From: Melampsora larici-populina 98AG31
Lineage: Eukaryota > Basidiomycota > Pucciniomycetes > Pucciniales > Melampsoraceae
NCBI RefSeq assembly: GCF_000204055.1
Contig: NW_006768826.1
Span: forward strand, 394,815-458,814
Length of the DNA stretch: 64,000 nucleotides
Direction: 5' to 3'
The notes under the pieces are model-generated. The model was not told the DNA's origin, did no database searches, and saw nothing but the letters and a program-made list of their open reading frames with translations. Positions 36,104-49,173 of the stretch are shown here, one piece after another. The position numbers and the translations under genes were made by a program. Each line of letters begins with the position of its first letter. The stretch's first letter is position 1.

Positions 36104-38019
36104 CAAAATTCAAATGGGTTGGAATGGGTTTTTCATACTTGTTTTTCATACAGGTTTTTAATTTTGGTGTACCCTTATAGGTGAATTTTGAAAAATCATG
36201 TATGTAGTTGGTATTCTTATTTCTCTGATCATTTATTCTTCTTTTGTTCTGAAATAAGATCAACAGAAACTTACTACAAATTATGTCAAAAACACTAAAA
36301 CAGTGAGATGTGATGTGTGAGTAAAGATCCTGCCTAGGATTGATAATTTCTTAACCAATGATAACAACAAAAATAACATCTTACAGGGTGGCTAGTAGCC
36401 AAAGAAAATAACAATTGTAAAAAAACATGAAACTCATAAAAAATGTAACCTATAGTGCCAAGTGAAACAAGCATTACAACAAAAAAAAACCAAAAATGAT
36501 ACAAATGTCCAAGCCTCAAGACTGCATAAACAAAAGAAACTTGAATAAAAAAACCTCCTCAAATAACAAAACCCTAAAAAACACAATATTTTTGACTAAA
36601 TAAACCACAACAAAAAGAACCATAAATGACCAACCATACTGAAAAACCACAACAATTGGCACCAAAAATATCACTAATGAAGAATAAAAAAGGGAACTTT
36701 CAGAAAAGCTTGTCACAATTTCCCTGCCAAATTGCTGGAGTTTGCCAGGCAACTTTGGTCAAGCTTTTGTAAATTGACTGTATGTATAAATCTAATGAGT
36801 TTTCCAAGATCTGAGAAGTACACAGAGTTGAGAAGTCTCAAGAAGTGAGATCCAGAATTTTCTTGGTTAACACTTCTAGAGTAACTTTAAGAGCCCAGTG
36901 TGTTCTTCTTGTACTCCTTTCACATTTCAAAAATGACAAGTTTTGGAGTAGATTTAAACCTCATGTAAGCAACTTTACAATGATGAAAAAAACTCTCAGT
37001 TGGTAACAGTTTTCCCCATCTTTTCTTTGATTTTCAACTCTTTTTATCTTTTCAAAATGTTATGCAGTCTACTTATTTACTTATTTTTGAATCAGTTTTA
37101 AGTATCTTTGAATTTAAACTTTCAAAAAAAAATTCCAAGAGTTATGATTCAAAAAACTGATCCTTGAGAAAAAGATCAGTTTATGTACATAATCAAAGAT
37201 GTGGTCAAGATCAAAGAGAAACAAAGGAATCAGCTTTGACTCATTTTGACAGACAGTCACTTGTGCTACTCATAGTGGCCCGGGGCCTGACATTGCAGTT
37301 TTTTTTGACCCGGGGCAAGAAAGGTAAGAGAGAGCACTGTGTGTGGCCATACTTGGTGCTGAGCTATCCCACTGTGTTGCTCCCTGCTCTACTGCAAGGA
37401 TAACAATAACTGTGTGAAAAAAAGGACAACTTATGCACCACATAAAACTTAACCCTCTGTTTGACAGAAAGGGTGGTGGGTGGCAAAGATTTTTTTTTTG
37501 ACCTGAACAAGGAAACTATAACTAATGTTTGAAAAATAACAATTATGAAGAATACTGTATAATTTGAGGAATATAAAATTTGAAACTTGGATTATGTTTT
37601 ATTTTTTGATTTTTCAAGACACATTTTTTTTTGATAGAGAATAACAAGAATGTAACAACTGAAAAAAGGAATTAAAGAGGAATGGAATGATGATGTGATT
37701 GCTTGTGGCACAACTTGACTCATTGGGGGAGTCTGTCATTTGCCTTTTGATGCTACTCTTTTGATGCACCTCTTTTGAGAGTAACTTGCACGTGTAACCT
37801 ACTTGCCAGTGTGTCTTTTGCCATGTCACATATTCCACTTTGTTAACACCCTGGGGCCTGTGCTGACCTTGAGTGAAATGAAAAGGAGATTACAGTCATT
37901 GTAAGATCTACTGGAAGATTGTTGAAAAGTTTTGTTGTTACCAGATTTAACTTTTGAAGTCATAAACTCTAAGCTATATCACTATCAGACTGAGCTCTAT
38001 TGTCCTGGTGCAGATTGGA
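36104..38019. other. Intergenic, no gene seen
   Basis: AT-rich, with short chance frames only. No repeat unit or gene that I could support. Confidence 0.45.
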
Positions 38020-38404
38020 CAGGACCCTGGAATGCGCCCACTGAGGCGTCTGACGTAAAACCCGACATTACGCTGGTCGCAATTTTTTTTTTTGGCAAAA
38101 CCCGACATTTTTGGTCAGATACCTCCAAGCGACGGGCCCGGAGAAAAGCCTTGATACCCGGGTAAAAGCCCTGGTATCCGCAAAAAAGCTCCGGTCATTT
38201 GACAAAAACCACACTACTGTGGGTTCAAACCCCATAAATGTCACAAAAGGACCAATTTCCCGACATTTCTGGTCAGATACATATGCGCGGTAAACCTCCC
38301 AAAACCCAAAACCCGACATTTTTGGACAGATACATCTGAGCTCAAACAGGCCAAAACCTGACATTTTTGGTCAGACGCCTTAGTAGGAGCATTCCAGGGT
38401 CCTG
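38020..38404. mobile_element. 385-bp CAGGACCC-family MITE
   Basis: About 35-bp TIRs starting CAGGACCCTGGAATGC at both ends, with ATTGGA on each side (38014-38019, 38405-38410). If the terminal C/G pair belongs to the target, the duplication would be 8 bp (GATTGGAC). Inside, the word CCCGACATTTTTGGTCAGATAC and variants recur at least four times on both strands, looking like subterminal protein-binding repeats. No coding capacity. Confidence 0.85.
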
Positions 38405-39893
38405 ATTGGACCAATGGGCAGTATATAGAGTTATCAATCTCAAAAGGGCTTTTTCAAGTTTTTGACCTCTACATTAAATCTAGCAACAACACAAAGCCCT
38501 CAAAATCTTCCAATAGATCTTACAACAGTTGTAGGTGTGCTCAAGTCAAAGTGATTCAATAACTTTGACCATCAAAAAGAAATCCCAAATTCATAAAGAT
38601 TTGTATAAAGTTTATCAAATTAAGATTTCTTTAAGAACATCTCAGGGTTTTTATGATCAGTAAATTTATGTAGATTGAAAGCAATTTGAGGAAACCCCAA
38701 AGAACTATCAAACAAAGAAAAACTAGACAAGCAAATAATGAGGTAAAAAAAGTAAAGAGAAGTGTCAAGATTGATATATAATTAGGATCAAAGACCCATC
38801 AGAGAAAACAAATTCTGGATCAATGAGCTTCTCAAGAAGCTGTTTTTTTCTTATGCATTGCTTAAAGTGCCTCGTGAGCCAAAGGCTATCACACTGCAAA
38901 AAATAATGTATTTTTCCAAGGTGAAAAACTGATTGAGTTTAATGCACAAAATGATGAATAATGCACAAAATGATTAATAATGCAGACCTAATTCAGAAAA
39001 ATGAAGAATTGATGCACAAGTAATCCATTTCTAATCATTTTGAAAAATAAATGTAATCATTTTTCACCCTTGGAAAAATACATATTATATTGGCATTGAC
39101 AGGTTTTTAGGTGTACCAAAATTGAAAATATGTATCTTGGTTTTATGCAGATTTTTTTCTTTACAAAATTCTTGCCTGAATCTTAAAAAAATGCACAAAA
39201 GACAAACATTGCTAAAAGGCCATTTCGAAAAAAGTAGTCCCCCCCAAAAAACTTCACTTAAAGCATGTTTTCCAATTCTTCTTGGGGGAGTAGTTTACTT
39301 TATGTAATTGTACATATATAGATTGGAAGAAAAAAAAGGGTGAAAATCAGATTCAAAGAAGTATGTAGGATGATTTGAAACCAACTTGATTGAAGTGATT
39401 TCTTTCTCTTGACTTTGACTTTATTTTTAATCTTTTTACATTTCATTCAGAGTACAATTTATAGAAATTGATTTCAAATCAAATAGGTTTGATTGGTTTT
39501 TCAATTTTTTTGAGTTTCTATAAATATCTTAAATCAAGATTCCAAATTGTTGAACGTGTTTAGGAACCAGATCGGATTACAACATCCCACGTACTGGGAA
39601 GGACTTGGTTCAGGTTTATAACTAGAGCGTGACCAGAGACAGATTGGCTATGATCCAAAGTATTGAAAGTGGTGTCAAGATACCAAGCTACAGACTTTAA
39701 AGAAAGAAGGAGGTAAGAACTTACATGATCTATATATCTATGACTTTACCGTTCAACCGTCTTAAGAAGCAAAAAAAAGTTAAAAATCTGCTTTCCAACA
39801 ATCGGTCCTCTTTTTATTTCAGTGATCCACTCACCCAATCTAAAAATCCAATGTCTTACTAAAAAAACAGACGTTTAAACCGGTTTCTTATTT
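38405..39893. other. Intergenic, no gene seen
   Basis: AT-rich. Contains an inverted pair around 38900-39085 (AATGTATTTTTCCAAGG and CTTGGAAAAATACATATTATA) that may mark a degraded fold-back of about 180 bp. The part from 39540 may be 3' flank of the MIM1 gene. Confidence 0.45.
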
Positions 39894-40476
39894 TCACCTT
39901 TGATCAATTTTAGTTTGATTGCTGGGTTTCCACCACCGACTTTGATCTGTTGAGATTTGAAGACTAGGTTCAATAAGTATCAATTCATCTTCTTTTGTAA
40001 GTTGAGTTTGTGAATTTGTTCGATACGATTCTTTAAACGGTCCAATTCCCCATCCAAAATATTTTCCAACAAGTTCACGAGCAGCGATTTCACCAAACCC
40101 TAAGAAAAAAAAAACATCACCAAAGAAAAAAAAACAATTCATCAATTCTGATATGAAAGTAGAAAGAAATTCGAGGCAGAGGGATGAAGGGAAGGGAGGG
40201 GTTTAGATTACCTAACATGATCCCATTTACAAAAGGTAAAAAAAGATTAATAGCTAAAGTGGCTGTCATACATCCTATCTTTCTTTGCCAAGTTAATCGA
40301 TCATCAAACAAATGTTGAAAAAGACTTAAAGTTAATGAAGGGATTGGTGTATTGATCGAATGATTTGATTCTAATTCTGAGTTTGTGGTTGAAGATGGAT
40401 GATGGTGTTTGGATTGATTGATTGAGTTGGCTTGTTGAACTTGATGTGAACTTTCTGGTTTGGTTGAGCTTTCCAT
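39894..40476 (-). CDS. Mitochondrial outer-membrane import protein MIM1 (TOM13 family)
   Basis: Exons 40476-40212 and 40099-39894 join across a 112-bp phase-1 intron (GTAATC ... CTTAG) to give 156 residues. The single membrane segment and the family signature INLFLPFVNGIMLGFGEI plus a following aromatic segment (GKYFGWGIGPF) match the Mim1/TOM13 family of fungi, which inserts alpha-helical proteins, including Tom20 and Tom70, into the outer mitochondrial membrane. The intron splits the signature exactly within MLG|FGEI. The N-terminal ~70 residues are Ser/Asn/Gln-rich and poorly conserved in the family. The C-terminal tail is polar. Confidence 0.9.
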
Positions 40477-41420
40477 TCTCTGAGTCTGCTACAAAGTAAA
40501 TCGATGTTTTAAGAGAACTGATCATCACTGTTCAAGCGGTCACACTCATAAGTTCTTAAGGCTTTGACCCGGCCCTGAACTCAATTTATCCGACATGTTT
40601 CTGGAAGTCAGCCCGGGTCAGTGGTCACCTCTTAAAAGTCTTTTCTTTAAACAGACTTCTCCTTCTCAATTCCTTGAGGTTCTTCTGTTGAATCAATTTA
40701 GCCATGGTTGATTATAAGATCGGATGTGTATACATAGTGCATTTTTTGATTTCAAAAAGAAACATGAGATTTCGAAAATCTTATTTCATATCACTCGGCA
40801 ACCCTATGACTGTTACGATATTCGACAAAGTAGCGTAGCACTTTGAAAGCTCTGAACTTTAGTAGCCAAAGCTTTACGATACGTCATTTTCTCAGTTCCT
40901 TTCAATGGTATCTTCAAGTTTGGATACAGTTATATCGAGTAAAGTAGTAGAAAACCGTGAAAGGTGAACAGATACGTTTACTCCCTAGTCTAACAACTTT
41001 GATGGGATCAGATTTTCAACACTTATTTAGGATCCCAGTTAAAGGAAAATGTGGTCAAGACTCAAAACCAGGTGGTTCGAAATCCTCATACAACTCAAGT
41101 TCAGTTAAATTATGAATCACAAAGACATGCAGATATTGAAAACTAAAAATTGAATAAGATACTTTGAACAAAGGTTTACAAAGTGTTACATACTCATACA
41201 CACACACATAAATCGAGAAAAAAAATCATGATCATCATAAGTAAGTGAAAGATTGCAATGCGTGTTTAGATAGAGATATAGATAGAGAAAAAGAGATATG
41301 CAAAAATAAGTTTACAAGAGATGAAGCAAAGAAAGAAAAAAAGATGAGGTAGATAGTTGAAGATTGTAAAAAAAACGATGTAGAAAGGGAAATGAAGTTG
41401 AAAGGGGTTTTAAAACTTGG
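40477..41420. other. Upstream region of MIM1, no gene seen
   Basis: No frame with coding character. A dinucleotide run (ACACACACAC near 41202) and A-rich stretches near the 3' end of the next gene. Confidence 0.5.
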
Positions 41421-42477
41421 TTAAAAGATTGATAAAGGTTTAAATGATTTGAAGATCATAGACTTGAATTTGTTCAAATTGATTCGTTTCCTAATCCCCC
41501 CGAAAAAATCATCAGAAAAAAAATGATGTAAATCTCGAAAAGAAAAGGAGTATCACTTACTTAGTTCCGATTCCTATTCCAAAGATGATGACTAAACTAC
41601 TAATTCCAATAAACTTCAAAGTTTTGTAATCGATCTTAAACCATCGATTCTTAACACTCTGATCATCATCTTCTTCTTCATTTTCTTTTTTCGGATTTGG
41701 TTTGTTTAAAGCTTTTGGAATTTGGTTTTCATTTACTTTGGTTTCTTTAATCGGAATTTCATCAATAGGTTTCTTTGAAATTAGGGTTTTAGATTTTCTT
41801 CGAGATATAGAAAGGTATGGTCTCCATCTTGGTAAATTCGAATTCGATGGTTGATTTAAATTTGAAGATTGAGAAACTTCATCAAAGGGTTTGTTTAGAT
41901 TAGTTAAATTAGATGAAGATGATACAGGGATTTGATAAGATAGTTTCGATTCAAGTTCATTAGGTTTCATGATATTGATTTTCTTAAGTTGGTTCGAAAT
42001 CGGTATCAAGTTCGGTTTAAGGGTTTCGTAATGAGACGAATGATCTTTAGTCACTTCTTCACCTCTTTTCCATGCTTGTGGATCAAAATCAGTTAAAGAA
42101 TCAACTTGAGATTCGTGTAAGTGATCTTCGTTTGGTAATAATTTAGAAATTAATTGACTTTGATCTAAGTTTGTAATAGGTGAATCGACGGTTCTGATGT
42201 TAGTTGATGTTTCAGTTTCTTTTGGGTTGGTGCTTATAATATCAGATGAACTTGATGGATGATTTGAAGTAGAAGTTGAGTTTAATTCGATTTGAGTCCA
42301 ATCTTCAATATTGGATGTTTCATGATGATCAAGATGAGATTCTAGAGTGTTTCTTTTTGCTGAGCTTGATTGGTTTTGTTGTTTTTGTTTTTGTTTTTGA
42401 TGATGATGATGATAAGAAGTCAGTGAGTTTGAAGGTAAAAAGTAATTCATTGGTTGGTTTGCATTTTCAAATTTCAA
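41421..42477 (-). CDS. Single-pass membrane protein, unknown function
   Basis: Exon 42477-41561 is followed by a perfect GTAAGT donor, a 70-bp phase-2 intron and a short exon 41490-41421, giving 328 residues. Unspliced, the frame would stop within the donor itself. About 270 polar residues (His/Gln-rich near the start, Ser/Asn-rich, an acidic EEEDDD block) precede one hydrophobic segment (FIGISSLVIIFGIGIG) and a basic tail (KKRINLNKFKS). The topology would be a C-terminally anchored protein with a basic lumenal or matrix tail. I do not recognise the family. It shares a 213-bp divergent promoter region with the gene at 42691. Confidence 0.68.
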
Positions 42478-42690
42478 CTTTCAACTTTCAACTCAATAGG
42501 GTACTCAACTACATAAGCTTAAGTAGCTTAAATGGCTATGTACCTTAACTGTTCTGAGTCTCACTCTAAACTTGAGTCTTGACCTGTCTTGACCCATTCA
42601 CGTCATTGGATCTCACTCACTTTCTCAAGTATCTCGATCACCTCATTAACAAACTCTCAAGACCAACAAACCAACTCATCAGAATAAAAG

Positions 42691-43339
42691 ATGGACTTCA
42701 AACCTTCAGCTGGCTCTAGTCAACAACAAAAAAATAACTCACATCATCCTTACGAATTACTTAATAACATTCCTCTCATCAAAGCACCTGGAACTTGGTT
42801 ACCTAAACCAGTCAGTTTCAAATCCATCATCCATACATTCGATCATATCTCTTAACTTTTACGTTTCATCTCAATCACAGATCGTCTTACCAGCCGATTT
42901 ACATCCAATGCCAGATGACATAACAGCCTATGTAAGTAATCTTCAATTCCTGTTTTTTTCTTCTATTAAAGAAAACTAATGCATTTAAACCTTTCACACC
43001 AAAAAACCACATCTTCACTTTCAGTTTGTTTATCCATATACACTAGAAAGTTCATCATTAAATTATTTATCAAACTTAAAAACAAATGCACAAAATTTAA
43101 AAACCCAATACCAATCAGCAAATGATTATTTATCAAAAAGAGAACAACTTAAGTTGATTGAAAAACAAGAAATCCAACATCAACTTCGGTTAAATAAACT
43201 TCAAACTCTTCATAGATTGGCTCCTGGTTGGAATGGTCAAATGGATTCCATTGTTTCTTCTTCTTCTTCTTCGACTTCTCCTACTGCTAATTCTAATTCT
43301 AATCATCAGTCTAATCATCAGTCTAGTGATTTGATTTGA
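42691..43339 (+). CDS. 161-residue conserved-looking protein, unknown function
   Basis: Exons 42691-42810, 42881-42931 and 43025-43339, all phase 0, with GTCAGT and GTAAGT donors and CAG acceptors. The core KAPGTWLPKP-IVLPADLHPMPDDITAY-FVYPYTLESS is compact and looks conserved; a Lys/Gln-rich helix (coiled-coil type) and a short LAPGWNG motif follow, then a Ser/Asn-rich tail. No signal peptide or membrane segment. I do not recognise a named family. Cytosolic or nuclear adaptor is a guess. Confidence 0.72.
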
Positions 43340-43997
43340 TATTTGACTTCTTTTTCTTGTAGTTTTTATCTCGTTTTGATTTGTATCATGTAAAACCGTT
43401 TGTTTTATGAAAATTTAATTACTTGAGAAACCCGAGTTAATGATTCCGATGGAATACTCTGTGGTGACAAGATGTACAATACATAAACTTGATTTAATGC
43501 TTGACATCTTCAAACAAGTATGCTTAGAAATTTAGAAAACATTGATCAATTGTGGGTATGGATATGTCTGATCAAGTGTTTGATGAAACCTCAAGTTGAA
43601 TGGGAGACAGGCAGCTTATGTAAAGACATGTTTCTTGAGCAAAATTCAAATCTAATCTAAGGAGTTAAGCATATTATCAAGACATACAATCACTATTTTC
43701 TATATTCATGAAGCTTACGTGGTAACAAGATCCTAAATTAAGTTTCTTTTATCTCCATACACGCCTTGATTGAATGTTTCAAAATCAGTGCACAGATACT
43801 ATTGGAGATACTTGATTGAAACATGGAATTAAAGATGAGCTACATGATTATAATATTTAAACTATTCACTTTCATCAAACATGACTGAATGATTTGTTTG
43901 GTGGTGATCCTTCGTATCCATATTGATTTCAATCCAATTTTCAAGAATTCATTGTGATCCTAATCTTTGATCACATTCCACAAAAAGAAAAAAAACA
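43340..43997. other. Intergenic, no gene seen
   Basis: Separates the 161-residue gene from the large secreted gene. AT-rich; presumably holds the terminator of one and promoter of the other. Confidence 0.5.
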
Positions 43998-46900
43998 ATG
44001 TTTTGTCCTTCCAAATGGTTTTCTTTCTTCATATGCTTAATGATTCCCAAACAAGTCTTTCTATCCTTCACAAGAGAAATCTTAACACCAAGGACAATTG
44101 AGAAGAATCTTAAGGAGAATGGTTATAGAAAAGGTCAAGATTGCTTTAAGTTTTCTAGTGAGAAGATACATGATGATCTGAATACATTAGTTCAACCTAT
44201 CTCAGTAGAAAGTATAATTCTTGGAAATTGGAAAGTTTCTGAAAATGATCAAGTGATGAGTTTTGATCAGAAGATTCCAAATGGTTTAGAAAATGATCTC
44301 ACCATGATTGATCATCATCCATTTAGTAAGTTTAGTTCTTCTTTCATACTCCTCTTGAAAATAAAATCCATCAAATAAATTGTGTTTAGGGTTCTAAGTT
44401 CTTTAATCCAATTACAGCAAATCATTACAAAGGATATCATCTTGATGATATCAATTCAGTCATGAGTTCTTGGGATGAGTTTGAAAACCCAAAAGAGACT
44501 ACTCCAATGGATTCTCCAAGAATCAAACCCTCTGAAGGTACCTTGTCCAGTATGTGCAGTCCTGCATGGAATTGATTTGCACTGAGCACTGATTTTGTGG
44601 ATGGTAGAAAATAAGGCCCTTAAGGCACCTTGCTCAATGGACTCCAGACAATCAGATACACAAGATCATTTGGCAAAAGACAAAACTAAGAGAAGAGATC
44701 TTCACATTGGAAAATATGTTGGGTTGCAACCTACCTTATCAAGCAAGAAGATCCGCAAGTCAAAAGCAATGAAAGGTGAGCCTTGAAAAATGGTTATGAA
44801 ATCATGTGGTTCTAGTTAATTTTTGATTTCTTTGAAAAACAGATCTATTGAAATCAACCAAAAGTGTCTCCTCATCTGAATCTAATGATGTCATTTCAAT
44901 TGAAACAATTGAGAAAAACTGGTTGAAAAAGAAAACTAGGAAAATGCCTGATCTGGACAATGTTTTGAAGTCAACATCTGTTGTTGATTACAGTAATGGA
45001 GATCTCAGTTCAGTTGATAATCCACTGAAAGGTGAAATTCCATATTGCAATAACAAAAGTAATCAATCTTGAACTGACTTGATATCAATCTTAGAATGTG
45101 TCTCACAAGATAATAATGTGAAGGCCAAATTTCCATATCCTGCCAGTGAAAGGGATCAAAGAGCAAATCACATTCAGAAGCATGCAAAGCCCACAAAAAA
45201 GGAATCCAAATCAGATGAAAAATTCAGAAAACAACTAGAGCAAATCATGCGCCCAGTTAGTGAACACTTTGAAAATTTGGCTAACATCCAGCTCACTGGA
45301 ATCAACAAAGGTATGCTTTGAAGTCATGACTGTTCTAGAAGATACAGATCCAAGCTGATGCCGGTGGGTTGACCTGGTGAAATCATAGAACTCAAATACC
45401 CAAATGCCTCTAAAAAGACTACCAAACCTTTGGGACAGTCCCCAGATCATAGCATAGGGAAGGATGCAACTGAGTCTAGAGAACAAGTAATGGATAAAGG
45501 GCTGGAGAATTTAGCTTCTCAGGCGATCAAATCAAACAAAAAGGCTAGTGAATATGATTCTGAATCAGTTGAAGGTAATTCCTGTCCATTGACTATCATA
45601 CTGGGTTAATAAACTAATTCTAGTTGTGAATGAAATTATAGAAAGAAAAATAAGAGAATTGGAATCTATGAATACAAATAATGACTCAAATGAACCCTTC
45701 CAAAATGCAAAAAGAAAACACGCTAGTGTCAGTGAGGCTCAAGGTATCCAACAGTCAACAGCTCTGCATGAGTGGAATGAATACAAGAGGAAATCAGATC
45801 GTGAGTCTATTCAACGGATTCTCATTGAAAACAAATAACTGAGATCAAAAGGTACAGTATTCAAAAGCTCGCTAGGTATTGGTCGTAAGACAAAATATCT
45901 CAACTCAGAAGACACAAGGAAAATACAAAATAAAAACATTCAGGGTTCTGACCGGGATGTGGAGATGATAGGTTCGACACCTGCTAAGCTTCTCAGAACC
46001 AAGAATTTGGAAGATATATCAGGCAGCAAAACCAATCGACATGAGATAGGATCGCAGTCAGAACATGGTCAGGATCCCTTCAAACCAGCAGAATTTCAAA
46101 AGGAATTTACAAATAACTGATCCTTACATTCCAACTTCAGGGCTGATGAATTCCGTGGAACAAAAATACGACCAGCTTGATGACCAGCAATCCAAAGTAT
46201 CGTTCAAAGAAATGGATATTGTTCAAAATGGCAAGACTTCCAGAGATCTGAAGCAAAACATTTTGTCAAAATCTTCCACAGAGTCAAATCAAAAAGAGAG
46301 AAAATTGGTTGATGAAGCTACTCCAGGTATTATCTGATGTATGCTTTTACAAAATACAAATCTAGTACTGACAATAATCGCTTTGGAACTCAAAAATATC
46401 CTAGACATCCAGCTATCAGGAAGCAGTACTGTCAATGGAAAAAGGACTGAAGACATTCATGGATATGAGCAGAGCATTCAAATCGACACTACCAACGATT
46501 GGAGGTCTAAAACCAAAAGGAAACAAAAGAAAATGTTTCCAGCAGATGATCACACAGACAGCCAACAAATCCCTGAAAACATTTTGAGTGAAAAGGTTAT
46601 TCCTAAACAAAATGAAAGAAAAACACAACTTTCTTCTCAAGAGATGACAAATCCATCAACTCGAAAACCTAAACAAGTTAATCCTCCATCCAATAACAGC
46701 TCTCTTCTTATAAAGATTAGAAATCACTTAAGACAACAGGGAGAAGTTCATAGATCATTTAGAAGGAGTCATGAAGAATCTTATCGTAAAACACGTGATT
46801 TGGTATTCACTTATGCGCATCAAGGAAAACAAATCATTGAGAAAAACAAAGAACTCTTTGAGGATATGTCTCGTGCTTATGGTTCAGTTGAAAAATCCAT

Positions 46901-47591
46901 GACCAAGAATTTAAGTCGACACCTGGCTCAGTTGAATATGAAGACTTTCAATAGTATCGTGTCATTCAAAGCAGAGCATATCATCTTCCCAATCTTTATA
47001 CGTCAGGTTTCATGGATTTGCAAATTGACACAAGATTTAAGCATGATAACTAAAGATTATAAACTTGGAGAAAAGTTCACAAATACACCAACCGTATATG
47101 TATCAGCAAGTGAATTCTTTCGTAAATGGTTAAAAAATAAAGCACTTGAATACCTTCATTACGTAGAGGAAAATATAAACAAACCAATTTGGAAAGATAT
47201 GAATGAACACAAAGAGTCACCAAGAGGAAATTCGTCTGTTCAACTTATCCATCATTTAGAATTTGCTACCCTTACTCCAAAATGGACTGTCATCAGTTGG
47301 GATATCTTTTGGGAATGGTTAAAAACTTATGATTCAACTTTACATGAGCTCACACAAATTCAAAATCCTAAAACACAAAACCTTTTAAGACAATTCAAAA
47401 TTCATTATGCTCGTGAAGTGATGCAACAGATGATTGAAAAGGATGGACAGTTTTTTGAAATGGAGTTTTGTATTGAGGTGAGTGAATTTCAAACTGAATT
47501 TTCATTTTGTTTTTCTAGATTTGAATCTGATCAACATATCAAAATGTTTCTACATAGCACAAGATTCCCAGAGGCAAATTCAAACGCTTGA
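43998..47591 (+). CDS. Large secreted protein with ten symmetric exons, unknown function
   Basis: Exons 43998-44325, 44418-44537, 44608-44775, 44843-45031, 45095-45310, 45389-45574, 45642-45800, 45852-46067, 46141-46326 and 46405-47591 give about 984 residues. All nine introns are phase 1, so every internal exon is a multiple of three (120, 168, 189, 216, 186, 159, 216, 186). A signal peptide (WFSFFICLMIPKQVFLSF) starts the protein. The middle is Lys/Ser/Glu-rich and disordered. The last exon encodes a helical ~300-residue domain (RNHLRQQGEVHRSFRRSH to FFEMEFCIE) with several Trp. The intron at 45801 is short (51 bp, AAAAG acceptor); unspliced there is an in-frame TAA. A GTGAGT at 47478 could end the protein at 47524 instead. 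Family unknown; secreted effector-like. Confidence 0.68.
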
Positions 47592-48050
47592 AAAGTGAGA
47601 CACTGTATTAGGAATTCTTTGAAAATTCAACATGATAAAAAAGTATGAGAGTCTTGAGAAATGGTGGACAGGTCCCATGTGACAGAAGCATTTGTATCAA
47701 AATTTTACTTGATCTTTCCTTTCACAGAGGCTACTCTGCATTCTAACCCTTCCAAGAGATGATAGACAATTCAAAAATGTATACAACTTTATGAGTATAT
47801 GTAGTTTGATGTGAATCAGAGACCACAAATCTGCCAGAGCTGCCATGATGTGTTTGAGTTCTGATCACTATCCATACTCTTGGACTATCACCCCTATCTA
47901 TGTGGTTACATTTGGCTTAGCAAGATTGTTTTTTCCTACTGTTTCCCAATTCTTTTCTTTTCAATGTCACATTATTTCATTCCTCTCAAACTATCTTTGA
48001 GACCCAAAAGTCAAGCAAGGTCAACCATCACTGTAAACATCAAAAGATTT
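47592..48050. other. 3' flank of the secreted gene, no gene seen
   Basis: No coding frame with support; a hydrophobic chance frame at 47880-48074 (+) runs into the fold-back element. Confidence 0.45.
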
Positions 48051-49173
48051 CCCAAAGTGGGAGGCGGAAAATAATCAAGAGTATGATTCAGTGTAAAAGG
48101 ATCTAGCACTTCACACCTGAGCCATAACACCTACACTAAATATGTGCAACAAGCCAAGTAAAATGTTAACTATCATGTACATACAGGTTTGCTCAGTTCT
48201 CTGCTCACACCGCGGGAATCATTAACTGTGAAACCGGATTGAGCAAAGTCGCGGTGTCCGGGTCGGCGACTTCCTTCAATCACGGATCTTGTTTGCCACA
48301 GGTTTGCCATAGGTTTGCAAGCTTGTCTCGAGCTGCCCTCTACCTAGTCATTCACTCAGGCTGTAGTATGGACTAATGGACGTACCATATGTCTAGACTC
48401 TTGTAACATATACATAATAAAGCTCATGACTCATACACGATCTTGAGTGGTCTGAGGATATTGAAAGGAAAAACATGCATAACATGTACTGCAGCTCAGG
48501 CAGACAACTCGAGGGCAGCTCAATGCAAGCTAGCAAACCTATAGCAAACCTATGGCAAACAAGATCCGCAATTGAAAAAAGTCACGGACCCGGACACCAC
48601 GACTTTGCTCAATTGGGTTTCACACTTAATGATTCCCGCGGTGTCATCTGAATGAGTAAATCACTTGTGATACATCATGTAATTTGCATGATTGTGGAAA
48701 ATTTTCCAGAGAATTGACTACATCTACCTTCATAGCTACTCAGGCAGTACTATTGAAGCCATTCAACAGTAACAGAAAGAGTGTTACATGAAGTTTAGTT
48801 GATGAGATTACACCAAAACTTCCAGTCATGAGTGTGTGTAGTCAATTTTTGAAGTGATTTTATCAAACTGGAAAATGTTACAGAATGTATCACATGTGAT
48901 TTGCTTATTCATATGAGTAGATAACCAAGTGGACTTATATGTACATGATATCTACCAATTTATTCATCCTACTGAACATATGTAGTGTGGGTCACTGTGC
49001 CCATAGAGGACATACTGGATGTTGGAGACCTTTGAGCAAGCCTTTGTACCTCTTGAAGCCCCCTACGTCTGGGGCAGCCCAGACGGGCACTTTGGGTATT
49101 ATGGCTCAGGTGCAAAGTGACAGATCCTTTTACAACAAATCATACTCTTAATTGTTTTCCCCCTCCCACTTGG
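48051..49173. mobile_element. Fold-back element, second copy of the 26.1-kb family
   Basis: Left end CCCAAAGTGGGAGGCGG, right end CCCCCTCCCACTTGG; the CACTAxATATGTG and TATCATGTACATA boxes recur inverted as in the 26109-26687 copy. The left arm is interrupted by the 436-bp element at 48208-48643, and the right arm carries a short CCCCTACGTCTGGGGC insertion near 49060. Without the nested element it would be about 0.69 kb. Confidence 0.75.
48208..48643. mobile_element. 436-bp TIR element (CACCGCGGG ends) with TCA duplication
   Basis: Long TIRs (about 130 bp) start CACCGCGGGAATCATTAA at both ends; TCA lies on both sides (48205-48207, 48644-48646). The related unoccupied site in the fold-back at 26.1 kb (CTGCTCATCAGG near 26262) has a single TCA, which confirms the ends. 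A T-N-A duplication suggests PIF/Harbinger. No coding capacity. Confidence 0.85.

Noticed and set aside
38205..38240. tRNA T-arm-like GGGTTCAAACCCC
   Set aside because: No acceptor, D or anticodon arms around it; it lies inside a MITE.
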